Source: Macrothele yani
Lineage: Eukaryota; Arthropoda; Arachnida; Araneae; Macrothelidae
Assembly: GCA_039090855.1 (NCBI GenBank)
Contig: CM077007.1
Coordinates: 19,083,515-19,147,514, forward strand
Direction of reading: 5' to 3'
Length of the DNA: 64,000 nucleotides
Below, piece after piece: positions 10,654 to 21,348 of this stretch (the first letter of the stretch is position 1; each line of letters starts with the position of its first letter). Made by a program: the position numbers and the translations under genes. The notes beneath the pieces were generated by a model. It had not been told where the DNA came from, searched no databases, and was given only the letters and a program-made list of their open reading frames with translations.

Positions 10654-12897
10654 CACTGAACAACAATGGTTTTGTTACAAAGAAAACTTTAGCGGTTTTG
10701 CAGATATTTATGGGTGCTGAAACCAAATATGAAATCACAATTGCTCCACTGGGCTCCAATTTCTTGTAATGGAACTCTCTATTGGGGTGAATGTTGTGTT
10801 ATTAAAGGAATTTCCCTTTGTTTCCCAACAGAGACATCTGTCTGCAGTCAGGATAGCTGTGTCTCTGAGAGTAGACATATGGGTGCCATTACTTCCTGTT
10901 GTGCAATTCTTTCTGGGAAGGGGGAAAAAAGCAGAATTTTTGTCATTCGAATGCATTTAATCGGTATTGAAGGATGTGCATTTTTTCGTGGTTTTAAAAA
11001 GTAGTATGGATTGTGCAAAGTGTACGTTAAATAATGCCACGTGCTTGTATGAACCATCCAAACAGTTTCTGCTACATTTGTGGACAATTTACTTTAAAGT
11101 CTCGAAGGCGACATTTCGTACTGTGGATTAAAAAATCGTATGAACTTTATTTCCAGTGCAAAATGGGTGATGAAGATAAATCTTGGGCGCCTCACAGTTG
11201 GTGTAATTCATGCGTAACTTTCTTGGCTGGCTGGTTGAAGGGATCACGTCAAATGCCACTTGCAGTACCAATGGTTTAGAAATAACCAAAAGACCACTCA
11301 ACATACTGTTACTTCTGCATCACTAAGATATCTGGAATTACATCTAAGACCAAAGACACGATTCAGTATCCCAGTATTCCTTTGGTCATAAGACCTGTTC
11401 CTCATGGTCCAGATCTTCCTGTTCCTGTACCTCCACAGTCGTGGAGTTTAGATTATAGTCATACTGATGAAATCAATCCTCACAGCGAAAAAGATATTGA
11501 AGCACAAGACCCTGATTTCTCGGAAGATTCTGTGCCTCACCTTATAAGTCAGGAAAAGTTAAATGATCTGGTTCGTGACCTTCATTTAGCAAAAAGTCAG
11601 GCCGAAATATTTGCTTCAAGATTGAAGGGATGGAATCTTTTACAACCAAGTACAAAAGTATATGGTTTTCGTCGACAACAGCAAGAGTTTGGACACTTAT
11701 TTTTGAAGAGTGGTGATCTTATGTACTGCAATGATATAGACATATTGTTTGAAGCCTTAGGACAGCAACACAAACCTGAAGAATGGAGACTTTTTATAGA
11801 TTCCTCAAAAATAAACTTAAAAGCTGTCCTTCTTCATAACGGAAATGTGTATCCATCAGCACCTGTTACATATGCTGCATGCATGAAAGAAACTTATGCG
11901 AATATGAACTGTTGCTTCAAAGTATAATATACAAAAAACACTCGCAATATTTGTGGTGATCTTAAAGTGATAGCTTTACTCCTTGGTCTACAACTTGCAT
12001 ACACAAAATACTGCTGCTTCCTCTGTGAATGGAACAGTAGGGACAGAAATTCTCATTACATTAAAAAAGACCTGGCCTAAAAGAGAGTCCTTAATTCCAG
12101 GTAATAAAAATGCTGTTGCTGAGCCTTAAGTAACTCCTCAGGACGTGTACTTACCACCACTTCACATCAAACTTGATTCGATAAGAATTTTTGTAAAGGT
12201 ATTGAATAAAGATGGAGAAGCCTTTCATTTTCTAAAGAACAAGTTCCCCCAAAATATCTGAAGCCAAAATTAAACAAGACATTTTTATTGGTCCACAAAT
12301 AAGGGAACTTATGCGTGATCTTGCATTTGAAGGCACTGTGAATGAGACTGAAGCTGCTGCATGGAAGTCGTTTAAAAATGTGGTACTGAATTTTTAGGAA
12401 ACTGGAAGGCTGAAAATTATAAAGAACTTGTTACTGAGCTTCTAGAAAACTATAAGGCCATGGGATGCAATATGTCCCTTAAAATACATTTCCTTCACTC
12501 GCATCTGGACTTTTTCCCACAGAACTTATGAGCTGTAAGCAATGAGCACGGAGAATTTTCATCAGGATATATGTACCATAGGAAACCGCTATAAAGGAAA
12601 ATGGAGCCCTAAAATGCTAGCTTATTACTGTTGAACTCTACAAAGCGATGTAGTACAGCCAAAGTACAGAAAAAAATCTAAAATAACTACTTTTTAAGGT
12701 AATTGTAATTAATTGCTTGTAGTGAAATATACATGCCAAAATGAAGGCTTATTGTACACGGAAACAACAGGTTACTCGAGAACTATGTCCGATGGCACAA
12801 TTTAGCAAGCAGATTTGTAATCAGCATGACAAATACTGTATGATTCAGCATACGCAGTCTTTGTAACAGAGAAAAAGTTTATTTTTGTTGTTCAGTG
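10654..12897 (+). mobile_element. CACTG-ended DNA transposon with TTA target duplication
   Basis: The ends are perfect for 13 bases (CACTGAACAACAA at 10654 and inverted at 12885-12897), with a further shared subterminal GTTACAAAGA. Both sides are flanked by TTA (10651-10653, 12898-12900). The flanks rejoin into an uninterrupted RTE 3' end: the intact RTE at 62860 reads CAACCATTATCAAACCACTG, and here it is split after CCATTA. CACTR termini with a 3-bp duplication are the hallmark of the CMC (EnSpm/CACTA-like) group, so that assignment is inferred. It carries one degraded gene (11034-12560). Confidence 0.82.
11034..12560 (+). pseudogene. transposon-encoded protein, Cys-rich N-terminus, decayed
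   Basis: It starts MPRACMNHPNSFCYICGQF, with paired Cys suggesting a zinc-binding fold, and continues to DEDKSWAPHSWCNSCVTFL and GWLKGSRQMP. The largest open block (11382-11927) holds HLISQEKLNDLVRDLHLAKS and GQQHKPEEWRLFIDSSKINL. Later pieces in shifted frames include ICGDLKVIALLLGLQLAYTK, CCFLCEWNSRDRNSHYIKK and NMSLKIHFLHSHLDFFP. I recognise this protein as a recurrent multi-copy family in arthropod and other invertebrate genomes, usually unnamed. The block DLKVIALLLGLQ...CCFLCEW...PLHIKL is typical. Here at least four stops or frameshifts break it. The CACTG ends now tie it to a DNA transposon; a transposase role is inferred. Confidence 0.72.
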
Positions 12898-14394
12898 TTA
12901 TCAGTCCACTGATGGATGAAGGTCTCCCCAAGTTTCTTCCACAGTTGTCTGTCTTGAGCCTGTCTCCTCCATGTCACTCCGGCATGCTTTCAAATTTCAT
13001 CCATCTCCCATATGGTCTTCTTCTGGGTTTTTTTTTTTTTTTTTTTTTTGTCCCTTGGAATCCAGTCTAAAATTTCGGTTGCCCATCGGTGGTCCGTTCT
13101 TCTGGTAACATGTCCAGCTCATTACCATTTCTGTGATTTTAGTCTCATAATGATGTCTTCCACTCTTGTCATTTTCCTTATCCACGAGTTCCTCTTCTTA
13201 GTTTTCCTGGTTACCCCAAGTACGCATCTCTCCATGCTTCTTTCAGTTGTCTGCAGCCTTTGTATGTCTTTTTTAGTTAAGATCCATGCCTCTGCTCCAT
13301 ATATAAGAACTGGAAGGATGCATTGATTAAACTTTTCTTTTAAGACATAATGGCACATTGATGTTTAAAAAAATGTAGTTTCTTCCAAAAGCTCTCCAGC
13401 CAAGTTTTATATACTTACATACGTAATACATACATACATCCCACCTTCCCTCACTCACTCACTCATTCGTTCTCTGATGTTCAGAGGTTAGATCCTTACA
13501 GAAAGAACTCACTGTTGGTGTATCAGGTGTCTCCAATTATAGTGATCTTGCCACACAGCTTAAGCTTCATTGACATCCATCACACGCCCGCCGCACACAA
13601 GACCTTTTGTACTTCATACTCATTATCATTTTCTCATGCAGACATTCCTGAATCTGGTCCTCCCATGATTTCCTTGGCCTTCCTCTACCTTTCTTTCCTG
13701 CCACATGGGCTGAATAAATTCTCTTAGTAAGCATCTCGTCACTCATTCTTTCAACATGGCCAAACCACCTAAGAATATTATTCTCCACCTGACGAACAAC
13801 ATTTTGCCTCACATTAAATGTCTGCAACACATCTTCATTCCTCCCCTAATCAGAGTGTGTATGTTCCAAGACTGTGTATGTGTATTGGAGAGAGCTGGTA
13901 GTCCATGCGAAATTTCTTGCTTTTTGTTCAGGTGTTCCGATAAAATGTTGTTATGGAATGTTGTTAGTAACACATCTCCCCAGCACACAAATGACTCCTA
14001 TGTCTTTACTGCAGAACCCAGGTTTCGTTGCCATACATCAGAGTAGGAACAATTACACTTTCATATACAGCCATTTGGGACTTTCTTGAGAACCCATCAT
14101 TCTTGTGAAATCCTCCTAAAGCAGCTATGACTTTTAATGAAGAGTTCACTCACATACTAATTTTGCCATCTAATTTGTTCTCTCTGTCAAACATGCTTCC
14201 CAAATATACAAACTCGTTTACCTGATCAATAATGGTGCCATTTAGACTTAACCTGCATTCAGCTCTAACAGTACCTCACTCAAAAACCATAACTTTGGTT
14301 TTTCCCTTATTTATACTCAGTTTGAAATTCATTCAAACTTAATACATCCAGGCCAGCATACTCTGCAACTCACTTTCACTCTCTGCCAACAGGA

Positions 14395-14745
14395 CTATGT
14401 CTTCAGCATATGGCAAACTATACACACAGACAAATCAGTATTTTCCATCTTGGCATCACGCATGCACGCATCCATAAATATATTAAACAGCCATAGTGAC
14501 ATTACACCGCCCTGTCTGACTCCTACACCAATAGAAAACCATTTCGATACAACACCGTTTACTCGTACACATGCTCTACTGCCAGCGCACATGGCTTTCA
14601 CATGATTAAGTAGATTCCCAGTAACACCATATTTATTCAACACCTTTTGCAAAAGTATTTTATTTACTAGGTTGTAAGCTTTCTCTAAATCTATGAAGGC
14701 AGCAAAAACTTTCTTACCAACAGCCAGATACTTTTCAATCATCAT
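14395..14745 (-). pseudogene. LINE family 2 reverse transcriptase fragment
   Basis: Contains motif A FAAFIDLEKAYNLVNKILL, with the catalytic Asp, and motif B GVGVRQGGVMSLWLFNIFMD. Between them is KYGVTGNLLNHVKAMCAGSR. These are RT palm-domain motifs of non-LTR retrotransposons, which copy LINE RNA at the nicked target. G-for-C and L-for-P changes in the usual RQGCVMSPWLF motif suggest decay. The FADD motif is expected downstream; the frame breaks at about 14395. Confidence 0.8.
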
Positions 14746-15307
14746 GTGTAATGCAGAAATTTAGTTAAAGCAGCCTTTACGAGGCATAAAACCACTCCAA
14801 ACATCCCACACTTTCTCTAATGTAAGACTCTGTATCTTATCAATGACAATCTTTCCAAATACTTTCCCTGGCACACTCAGCAAAGTTCTTACATTCAGTC
14901 TGATCACCCTTTCCCTTATGCAAGGGAACAATGATAGCATCCCTCCAGTACTGAAGGACCATTCCTAACTCCCAGCACAACTGGCAAATTTCAGTTAACT
15001 AGTCAATTACACAGTCACCACCATATTTTAATATCTCAGCAGTTATGTCATCCACTCCCAGAGCCTTACCATTTTAAAGAGATTTTAGAGCTTTACACAC
15101 CTCCTCTCTTGAGAACCCTCCTGTACTTCTATTTCTCACTGTGACATCATCTGCTTCTGCCTCAGAATCACCTTCGCTTTCATGCTCTAATAACTCACAG
15201 AAGTATTCACCCTATCTTTCACTTAACTCATTTGGGCTCCCATATCATTTCTCAGATCCTGTTCTTCACACAACTTAGAATTTTATTTCCCCTATTTTTC
15301 TTATGTC

Positions 15308-15697
15308 CTATGTACCTCCAGAATGTTTTTCTATCTTTCCAAAATGCCAAATCGTGCCTTTCCTGTCTTTTGCCTTACTCTGACAAACCAGCTTTGCTGC
15401 CTCACGCTTCTTACAGCGATATTCATCCTCAGAAACCTCTACCCTGCAACATCTCCAAGTATACTTCTTTCTTTCTCTTTTCTGCTTCTTTAACCTCACT
15501 GTTCTGCCAAGCATCACCTCAGTTACCGAGCATTGCAGTATCACAGACCTCTTCACAGCAGTGACAACACAGTTCTTAAAATATGCCCACTTCTTTTCTA
15601 TATCCCTTTCACAAGACTTCAACTCATTCAGTCGTTTTCTGAGTAATTCAGAATAATGATGTTCTTCATGGAGCCTTTCAACATTTATTCTTTCCAT
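15308..15697 (-). pseudogene. LINE family 2 inter-domain region
   Basis: An open frame of about 129 codons with highly charged sequence (KLKKQ-type basic runs, RCKKREAAKLVCQSKAKD). It lies between the endonuclease remnant (15739-15939) and the RT core (14395-14745) on the same strand, the position of the EN-RT linker. KREAAKLV resembles the stretch that precedes RT in this LINE type. It has no independent function. Confidence 0.6.
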
Positions 15698-15738
15698 CTT
15701 ATCCTATTCCTCTGTCTCCAGCCAACATTCAGTTTCAC

Positions 15739-15939
15739 TCATGACGCTAACAAGAAATGATCAGAGCCAACATCTGCACCTCTCATCACACAAGTGTCAA
15801 CAACTAAGTGTTTCAGATGTTGATCATAAACAACAAAATCTATTACACTCTTTTGTCCCAGAGTAGAATTTTCCCAAGTGTATGTGTGGATATACTTGTG
15901 GTTGAAAAATGTATTGGATACCCACAATCCAGAGCTCAA
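15739..15939 (-). pseudogene. LINE family 2 endonuclease C-terminal fragment
   Basis: Encodes GLWVSNTFFNHKYIHTYTWE, then LGQKSVIDFVVYDQHLKHLV and RGADVGSDHFLLAS. The S-x-IDF-V and GSDH-L signatures are those of the exonuclease-endonuclease-phosphatase (APE-type) domain, with the catalytic SDH triad residues near the end. The N-terminal half of the domain is missing because the copy is 5'-truncated around 15960-15984. Confidence 0.8.
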
Positions 15940-15984
15940 CTAACTTTTCACCATTATCATTCACACCAGGATATCGGTTAATGT

Positions 15985-16189
15985 AGGTAACCGATACCTA
16001 CATTTACCTTGGACAACATATCAAGCAAGGGTCACATTGATGAGGAAATTAATTGGTGTATAAAACTTTTTTTTTTCTTTTTTATGACTCTCAGAAAGAA
16101 AGAAAGTTTTATACACCAATTAATTTCCTCATCAAAGTCACCCTTGCTTGATATCTTTTGTTGAAGGTAAATGTAGGTATCGGTTACCT
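15985..16189. repeat. inverted repeat made of RTE sequence at a LINE 5' junction
   Basis: Left arm 15985-16069 and right arm 16103-16189 are inverted copies (CAATTAATTTCCTCATCAAA and complement), with a 33-bp spacer. The right arm is the natural RTE sequence just beyond the LINE 2 target site; the left arm is an extra inverted copy at the 5' end of the LINE 2 insertion. Confidence 0.88.
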
Positions 16190-16376
16190 CAAGCTTTTCC
16201 CTATCAATCACAAAATCTTCATTTCTTGAAAAAGCATTGTACATCAATTTTGTCTTCTGAAAGTTCATTTTTAATCCCACTTTTTTACTCTTGTCATCAA
16301 GTTTCTGGATCATACTCTGCAGCTTTGAAGGGGTAGTTGCAAAAATTACATCAGCAAAATGAAGGTCAGTTAAATA

Positions 16377-16814
16377 CATACATACATATCACTAAGCTGT
16401 TCTCTGATATTCACAGGTTAGCTCCTCACAGAAAGAACTCACTGTTGCTGTATCAGGCATCTCCAATTACAATGATCTCTGCACTCAGCTCGAGCTTCAT
16501 TGACATCCATCACAGGCTGCACACAAGACCTTTTTTGCACTTCATCAGTCAGGTGTTTTGTACTTCATTGGTGTGTGGTCTTGGTGAGAGATGGTTTTGC
16601 CTTCTCAGGGCTCTCCATGGGCAACAATGGCACACAGAACAGTAACAAGGTCTGTGAATCTTGGAGAGGTACCAGCTAGTTCTGTGTGACATTGGCAAAA
16701 AGACCTCAACTCACTGGGTTATATTCCAGAATCCTTAGGTGGAAATGACCAACTGGAACCATTAGCTGTGGGCTGATCACCCGTACTGATGTACTTTTAT
16801 GAATTTTATGATCA
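16377..16814 (-). mobile_element. LINE family 2, 3' fragment, copy 2
   Basis: Flanked by a perfect 13-bp duplication GGTCAGTTAAATA (16364-16376, 16815-16827). The first 170 bp repeat the 3' end of the 13412-16103 copy (TTCTCTGATATTCACAGGTT, AGAAAGAACTCACTGTTGCT, GCTTCATTGACATCCATCAC). The remainder (about 16560-16814) did not match anything else in the window. Confidence 0.82.
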
Positions 16815-16893
16815 GGTCAGTTAAATAATTTCCATTAATATTTATCCCCTTGTTTTTCCAGTTCAATGATTGAAAGACACTTTGCAATGTGGC

Positions 16894-17525
16894 TCATTAT
16901 AACATCATTTCGTGCTGTGCATAACATATAAAAACATAGACCCAAGTCATTGCATGATTCATTCCCACGTAAAAATATCCTCAAGTATTGCATACATATA
17001 TATCCTTAAGCTGTTCTCCGAGATTCAGAGGTTAGCTCCTCAAAGACCATGTGCCAAGTACTGATAGAACTAAAATGTAACTTACTGTTGGTGAATCAAA
17101 TGTCTCCTTTGCAACGATATGTACACACTGCTTGAGCTTCATTCACATCCATCGCACGCCACACACAAGACCTTTTGTACTTCATACTCATAATCTTTTT
17201 CTCAAGCAGACATTCCTGAATCTGGTCTTCCCATGATTTCCTTGGCCTTCCTCTACCTTTTTTTCCTACCACTTGGGCTGAAAAATTATCTTACCCCCAT
17301 AAGTCACGTTCTGATCATGTGAGGAATGAAGAGGTGTTGCAAATGTGTAATGTGAAGCAAAATGTTGTTAGTAAGGTGGAAACTAATATTCTTAGGTCGT
17401 TTGGCCTCAAGTATTGCCCTCTACTATATTATATCAGGTTAGAAAGCTATGCACAAAATTAAAAAAAACAAGATCTTTTGCAGTAGCAGCTACCACATCA
17501 TCAGGTAACACATAGCATATGGAAC
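16894..17525. mobile_element. unassigned insertion with 9-bp duplication
   Basis: The 9-mer CAATGTGGC flanks the segment (16885-16893, 17526-17534) and removing it restores RTE colinearity (compare 63690-63715). After subtracting LINE 2 copy 3 and its duplication, about 206 bp of unassigned AT-rich sequence remain. No inverted ends were recognised. Confidence 0.55.
16992..17404 (-). mobile_element. LINE family 2, 3' fragment, copy 3
   Basis: Flanked by a perfect 13-bp duplication CCTCAAGTATTGC (16979-16991, 17405-17417). It repeats the LINE 2 3' end (CTTCATTCACATCCATCGCA, CCTGAATCTGGTCTTCCCAT), with an internal rearrangement near 17295. It sits within a further insertion (16894-17525). Confidence 0.8.
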
Positions 17526-17688
17526 CAATGTGGCATTGAAGAGTTTGGGAGATATGGTGTCACCTTGTCTCACTCCCTTTCCAATATTTATTGGTGCTGT
17601 ATCCTCAAATAACCGAACCTTTGCACTTACATTTTCATAGATGTTATTAATAATGCTAATGTAAGCATCTTCAATACCGTATATACAG

Positions 17689-17959
17689 GATTATTACAAA
17701 TGAAATGGATAGTTTCAACATTTTATAAAACCAAAACTATTTAAGATATTGACACTCCTGTTGCACCGTTTTGTAGAAAAACTCTTGAAGTTTGTTACAG
17801 GAACTTACAGATGTTTGATGTCGATATGTGCACCCTTAGTCACTTGGCATATATCATTGCAGTAGTCGAATTCTTCCCAAACACATGTTAATATATCTCC
17901 GTCAACTCCAGCAATAGCTGTTATGATACGTTCATACACGAGATTCTTGCGCGGATCCG
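17689..17959 (-). mobile_element. mariner-type fragment, transposase C-terminus
   Basis: The left end ACAGGATTATTACAAATGAA resembles a mariner terminus. On the - strand, NRIITAI-like residues (YERIITAIAGVDGDILTCVW, EEFDYCNDICQVTKGAHIDI) match the C-terminal end of DUF4817-type mariner transposases before a stop at 17805. It is cut at about 17960 by hAT-A sequence. Confidence 0.6.
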
Positions 17960-20900
17960 TTTTTTTTTTTTTTTTTTTTTCTTCCCCCATCATTTGGGTT
18001 ATTCTTGAGATCAATGCAAAACTGAAAAGAAATTTTGGAGGATTAGTTGGGGAGGGGGTCATTTTTTGATCTGGGGATGGTATTTTGTTTTTCAAAACTT
18101 TCAAAAACGGAAGTTTTTTTCTTTTTTTCAGGGTGCGCACGCGTGCTTGAAAACCTGGAAAGTCCTGGAAAATCATGATTACGTTTTCAAGGCCTGGAAT
18201 ATCCTGGAAAAACAGTATTTTTTTTAATGCTGTCTTGAAAAGCCTTGAAATTTGAAATTAGTGCTTAAAAAAAATGCCCTTTTAGGAAATCGTGTTACTG
18301 ACTGTTACCCTTTCATTTTTTAAGTTCCTCTCCTCTGTTCTCAAAGAAACCGCCGGCAACAGTGGTGTTTCGGATGTGCCCAAATCCTAATTTGGCTGGG
18401 GGGGGGAGCACTACTTCCAGTGCAATAAAATTGGATGATTACTAGCAGGTCTGTTAGGGAAGGGGAGCTTGATGCATTCTCTAGCCCTGAGCTTGATGTC
18501 TGTCCGACAACTACTGAGAACAACAGAAGGGGAAAGAAGAGACATTTAGCATTTGCAAGGGAAGGGGGTCGCGTGTTTACCAAGTTAGCTGGCATCCACC
18601 AGTGAAGAGTATGCCTGAACAACACATTCATCTGCTCCTTGTTTATTGCATTAAGACGCTTGCTTCCGGCCCACCCCTCAAGAGACTTCGGCTACTTATG
18701 ATAAAAAATAAGAAAACTATCTTTGCGAATTTTTCACAAAAGTGGCTGAAATTTTTACATTTACTATAATTGGATTACAGAAGCTCACTCCCAAAATTCC
18801 ATTTGAATCGGTTTAAAACTTAAAAAGTTAGCATTGGAAATTTTTATTATGTGTGCCTCTTTAGACAATGAGCCTTGAGCAGAAAGTGTGTTACCATAGC
18901 AACGGTTGATTGACAGCTGGGAGCGCTGATCCGAAGCCCTTGGTTGGGAAGAAAGCAAACACCTGTTTATCACTTCCACGGCTCAAAAGGACTAAGAGGT
19001 ATTTTCAGAAATCCATTTTCCGGAATTTTGAAAATAACACAGTAAAATTTTTACAGTGGTTAAAATACATCACAATAAAGTTCTAGTGCAAATTTCGCCA
19101 AATTCCGTTTGAAACTTTAGCAGATGCAAAAAAAAAAAAAAAAGAAATCTTCCGTTGCAAAACCGGATTGAAAAAAAGAAACGGCAATTATAAATTACGG
19201 GAAAAGCAAGCAAATTATTTTTTTTTAGATGCCATGGTTTATTTAAACAGAGTGATCCTTAAATTTTGTTTCTGTGATGATATGGACTCTATTTTAATTA
19301 CAAACATACATTTTTATTCAGATGTCTGAGTTACTGTTTTAATAAAAAAATCTATAATTAAAAAGTTTTCAATGGATTTTGGCGAAATTCAGCAGATAAA
19401 CGTATTTTAGTAAATTGCAACGTTATGACGTAAATTTGGTCATTTTGTCGAAAATTGGGCAGCTTTTTTTTTTTACGTTTTCTCCTATAGTTAGGGTGAA
19501 GGAGGAAGACACTTCAGTGAGCTGCAGGTGGTGATTTATGGCGATGTGCCAAATGAAAAGAAGCCGTTCCATCAGGACATTCCAGAGGTTGAGTGTGCGT
19601 GGACGCGTGCTCCTGCTGTTTGAACTTAATCGGAATGTTTTCGGGAGGGGGAGAAATATCCGTTTCAGCTTTACAGCTTTCAGGCTCCTTTTTTTCTTGG
19701 TAATAAATAAAAACCATAGTTGCTGCATTCACCATTGATCCATATTCGCATTTCTTGAATATAAACTGCAGACAATCGGAAACATGGTGTTGGGTGGGTC
19801 TTGATGTTCTTCATTTGTATCTGCTGAATTTTGTTCTGTGGGAATACGGAATGAGTTATACTGTGAATACATACAAAACTACATATTTTTGAGCTGAAAA
19901 AATAGGTCTACTTGTACACAGTAGCTAACGTGTGAACTCAGACAAAGACAATCGGACATATGGACGTCTGATTCCATAAAAAAATCAACCCACTTTTATT
20001 ATACACGACAGGTAAAAAAGAAAAAACATTACATGTTTTTAAACATTATAAAGGAAAGCGGATTTTTGAAACACCATGACTTGATGATATTAATTTCTAA
20101 AAATTTTTTTTAGATTTTAATTTCTAAAACCTTTTTTTTTTTTTTCCAATTACAATACATTGTAACAGGATACCTGTGTGTTGTATCCCTTAGTTGTATG
20201 GCAGATTTTCAGTTGGCCGATATCCGCGATCGTAAGTGGTAGTTACATTGCTATTGTTGATGATGACAAGATAAATACTATAGTAATGTAGAATGTTGCA
20301 TAAAGTAAAAAAAAATGGCCCCCTCCTCCCCCTTCGAACTTTTATGCGGTTATCATAGCTGATCAACCATTTCATTCCATGAACATCAGCACATTTCAAT
20401 CATTTGACCATTGGGGGTCTGACGGAATTCAGCAGTGCTTAAGCGCCTAGCGCAACGAGAACATGCTAATTACGGACAGTTCTATTCCCTTCCCCCCTAT
20501 CATCCCTAATAATTGAGAGCACATACTGTAGTTTCAAATATTCTGTGTATGAGCTAGTTTTCACACTGTTCGTTGTGTTTTTATTTTAGAAATTACTAAC
20601 CCTTTCGAACTGTAGGTTGCAGAAACGTTTATGCTTTGGTTTTTTCCATTTGTCCGTACGATAATTCGCGTAAAAGGGGTTGGATTTTGGCGAAATTTTA
20701 GTATGCTGTTAGGTACAACCTAGGAACCTACCCTGTTGAAAATGGTCGAAATTAAATTCAAAGGCATAGATATAAGAGCAGTATTCATTCTCCAAGCTTG
20801 AAGCCCTACGTCCACTCTCCAGCTGGGTAAGTATGAAAGATTTGAGACTTGGAGGAGGAGACCCAGTACAAAGTTTTGCTTCTCAGGCACTAAGTGTTTG

Positions 20901-21348
20901 TTAACATTTCCTTTCCTCTGGTTTGGAGCCCAGCTGTAAGAGGTGATGCTTTGTAACAGTCTTTTAGCACAACACTCTGTCTACTGATTGGCAGACAGGT
21001 CATAAAACAGTAACTTCACTAAATGTTGTTTCCTTGTTTTGAATGAAGACTAAATCAATGCCAAAGCATTTGCAACCCAGGCTGCCTAAAGGACAAAGCT
21101 GGGGGAGCAGGAAAGAACATAGCAGTAAGACCTCTTTTTCTTTAATTACTTAAAATCTGGCCTATAGTAATTGGTCACATGTGTAGCCCCTTACTCAGGG
21201 GAAATTCTCAATTTTTAGTTGTGTGCTTTCCTTTGTGTCAGACAGTCATTCAAATTCAGTGTGGTTCCTGATCTTAGATATTTTTTTGGTTTTCATTTAC
21301 TGTTTCAGTTGATTTACCCATTTTTTTCATCCCCCCTCCCCATTAAAT

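Larger units (their letters stand above)
13412..16103 (-). mobile_element. LINE family 2 (non-LTR), longest copy
   Basis: Flanked by a 10-bp target duplication AAGTTTTATA (13402-13411, 16104-16113) inside the RTE. Its 3' end (left side) is a (TATG)n-like tail. On the - strand, the order from high to low coordinates is: endonuclease C-terminus (15939-15739: SVIDFVVYDQ, RGADVGSDHFLL), a basic linker (15697-15308), reverse transcriptase core (14745-14395), and a C-terminal region (13830-13567: WFGHVERMSDEMLTKRIY, GKKGRGRPRKSW). Several stops and frameshifts interrupt it. The clade is not assigned; it differs clearly from the RTE around it. Confidence 0.85.
10629..17680 (-). mobile_element. RTE-type LINE copy A, split by four or more insertions
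   Basis: Fragments in order on the - strand are 17680-17535, 16893-16828, 16376-16104, 13411-12898 and 10653-10629. They match, piece by piece, the less interrupted RTE copies at 53700-56500 and 62848-64000. Readable protein: LHFADVIFATTPSKLQSMIQ (RT active-site region with FAD-V in place of FADD), then VGLKMNFQKTKLMYNAFSRN, and in the 3' part FNQCILPVLIYGAEAWILTK and TRVEDIIMRLKSQKW. The interruptions are the CACTG transposon, three copies of a second LINE, and an unassigned 9-bp-TSD insert. The copy is 5'-truncated at 17680. Confidence 0.85.

Noticed and set aside
10419..11004. Several overlapping frames of 60-96 codons.
   Set aside because: They span the Tc1 end and the 5' non-coding part of the CACTG element; no protein similarity.
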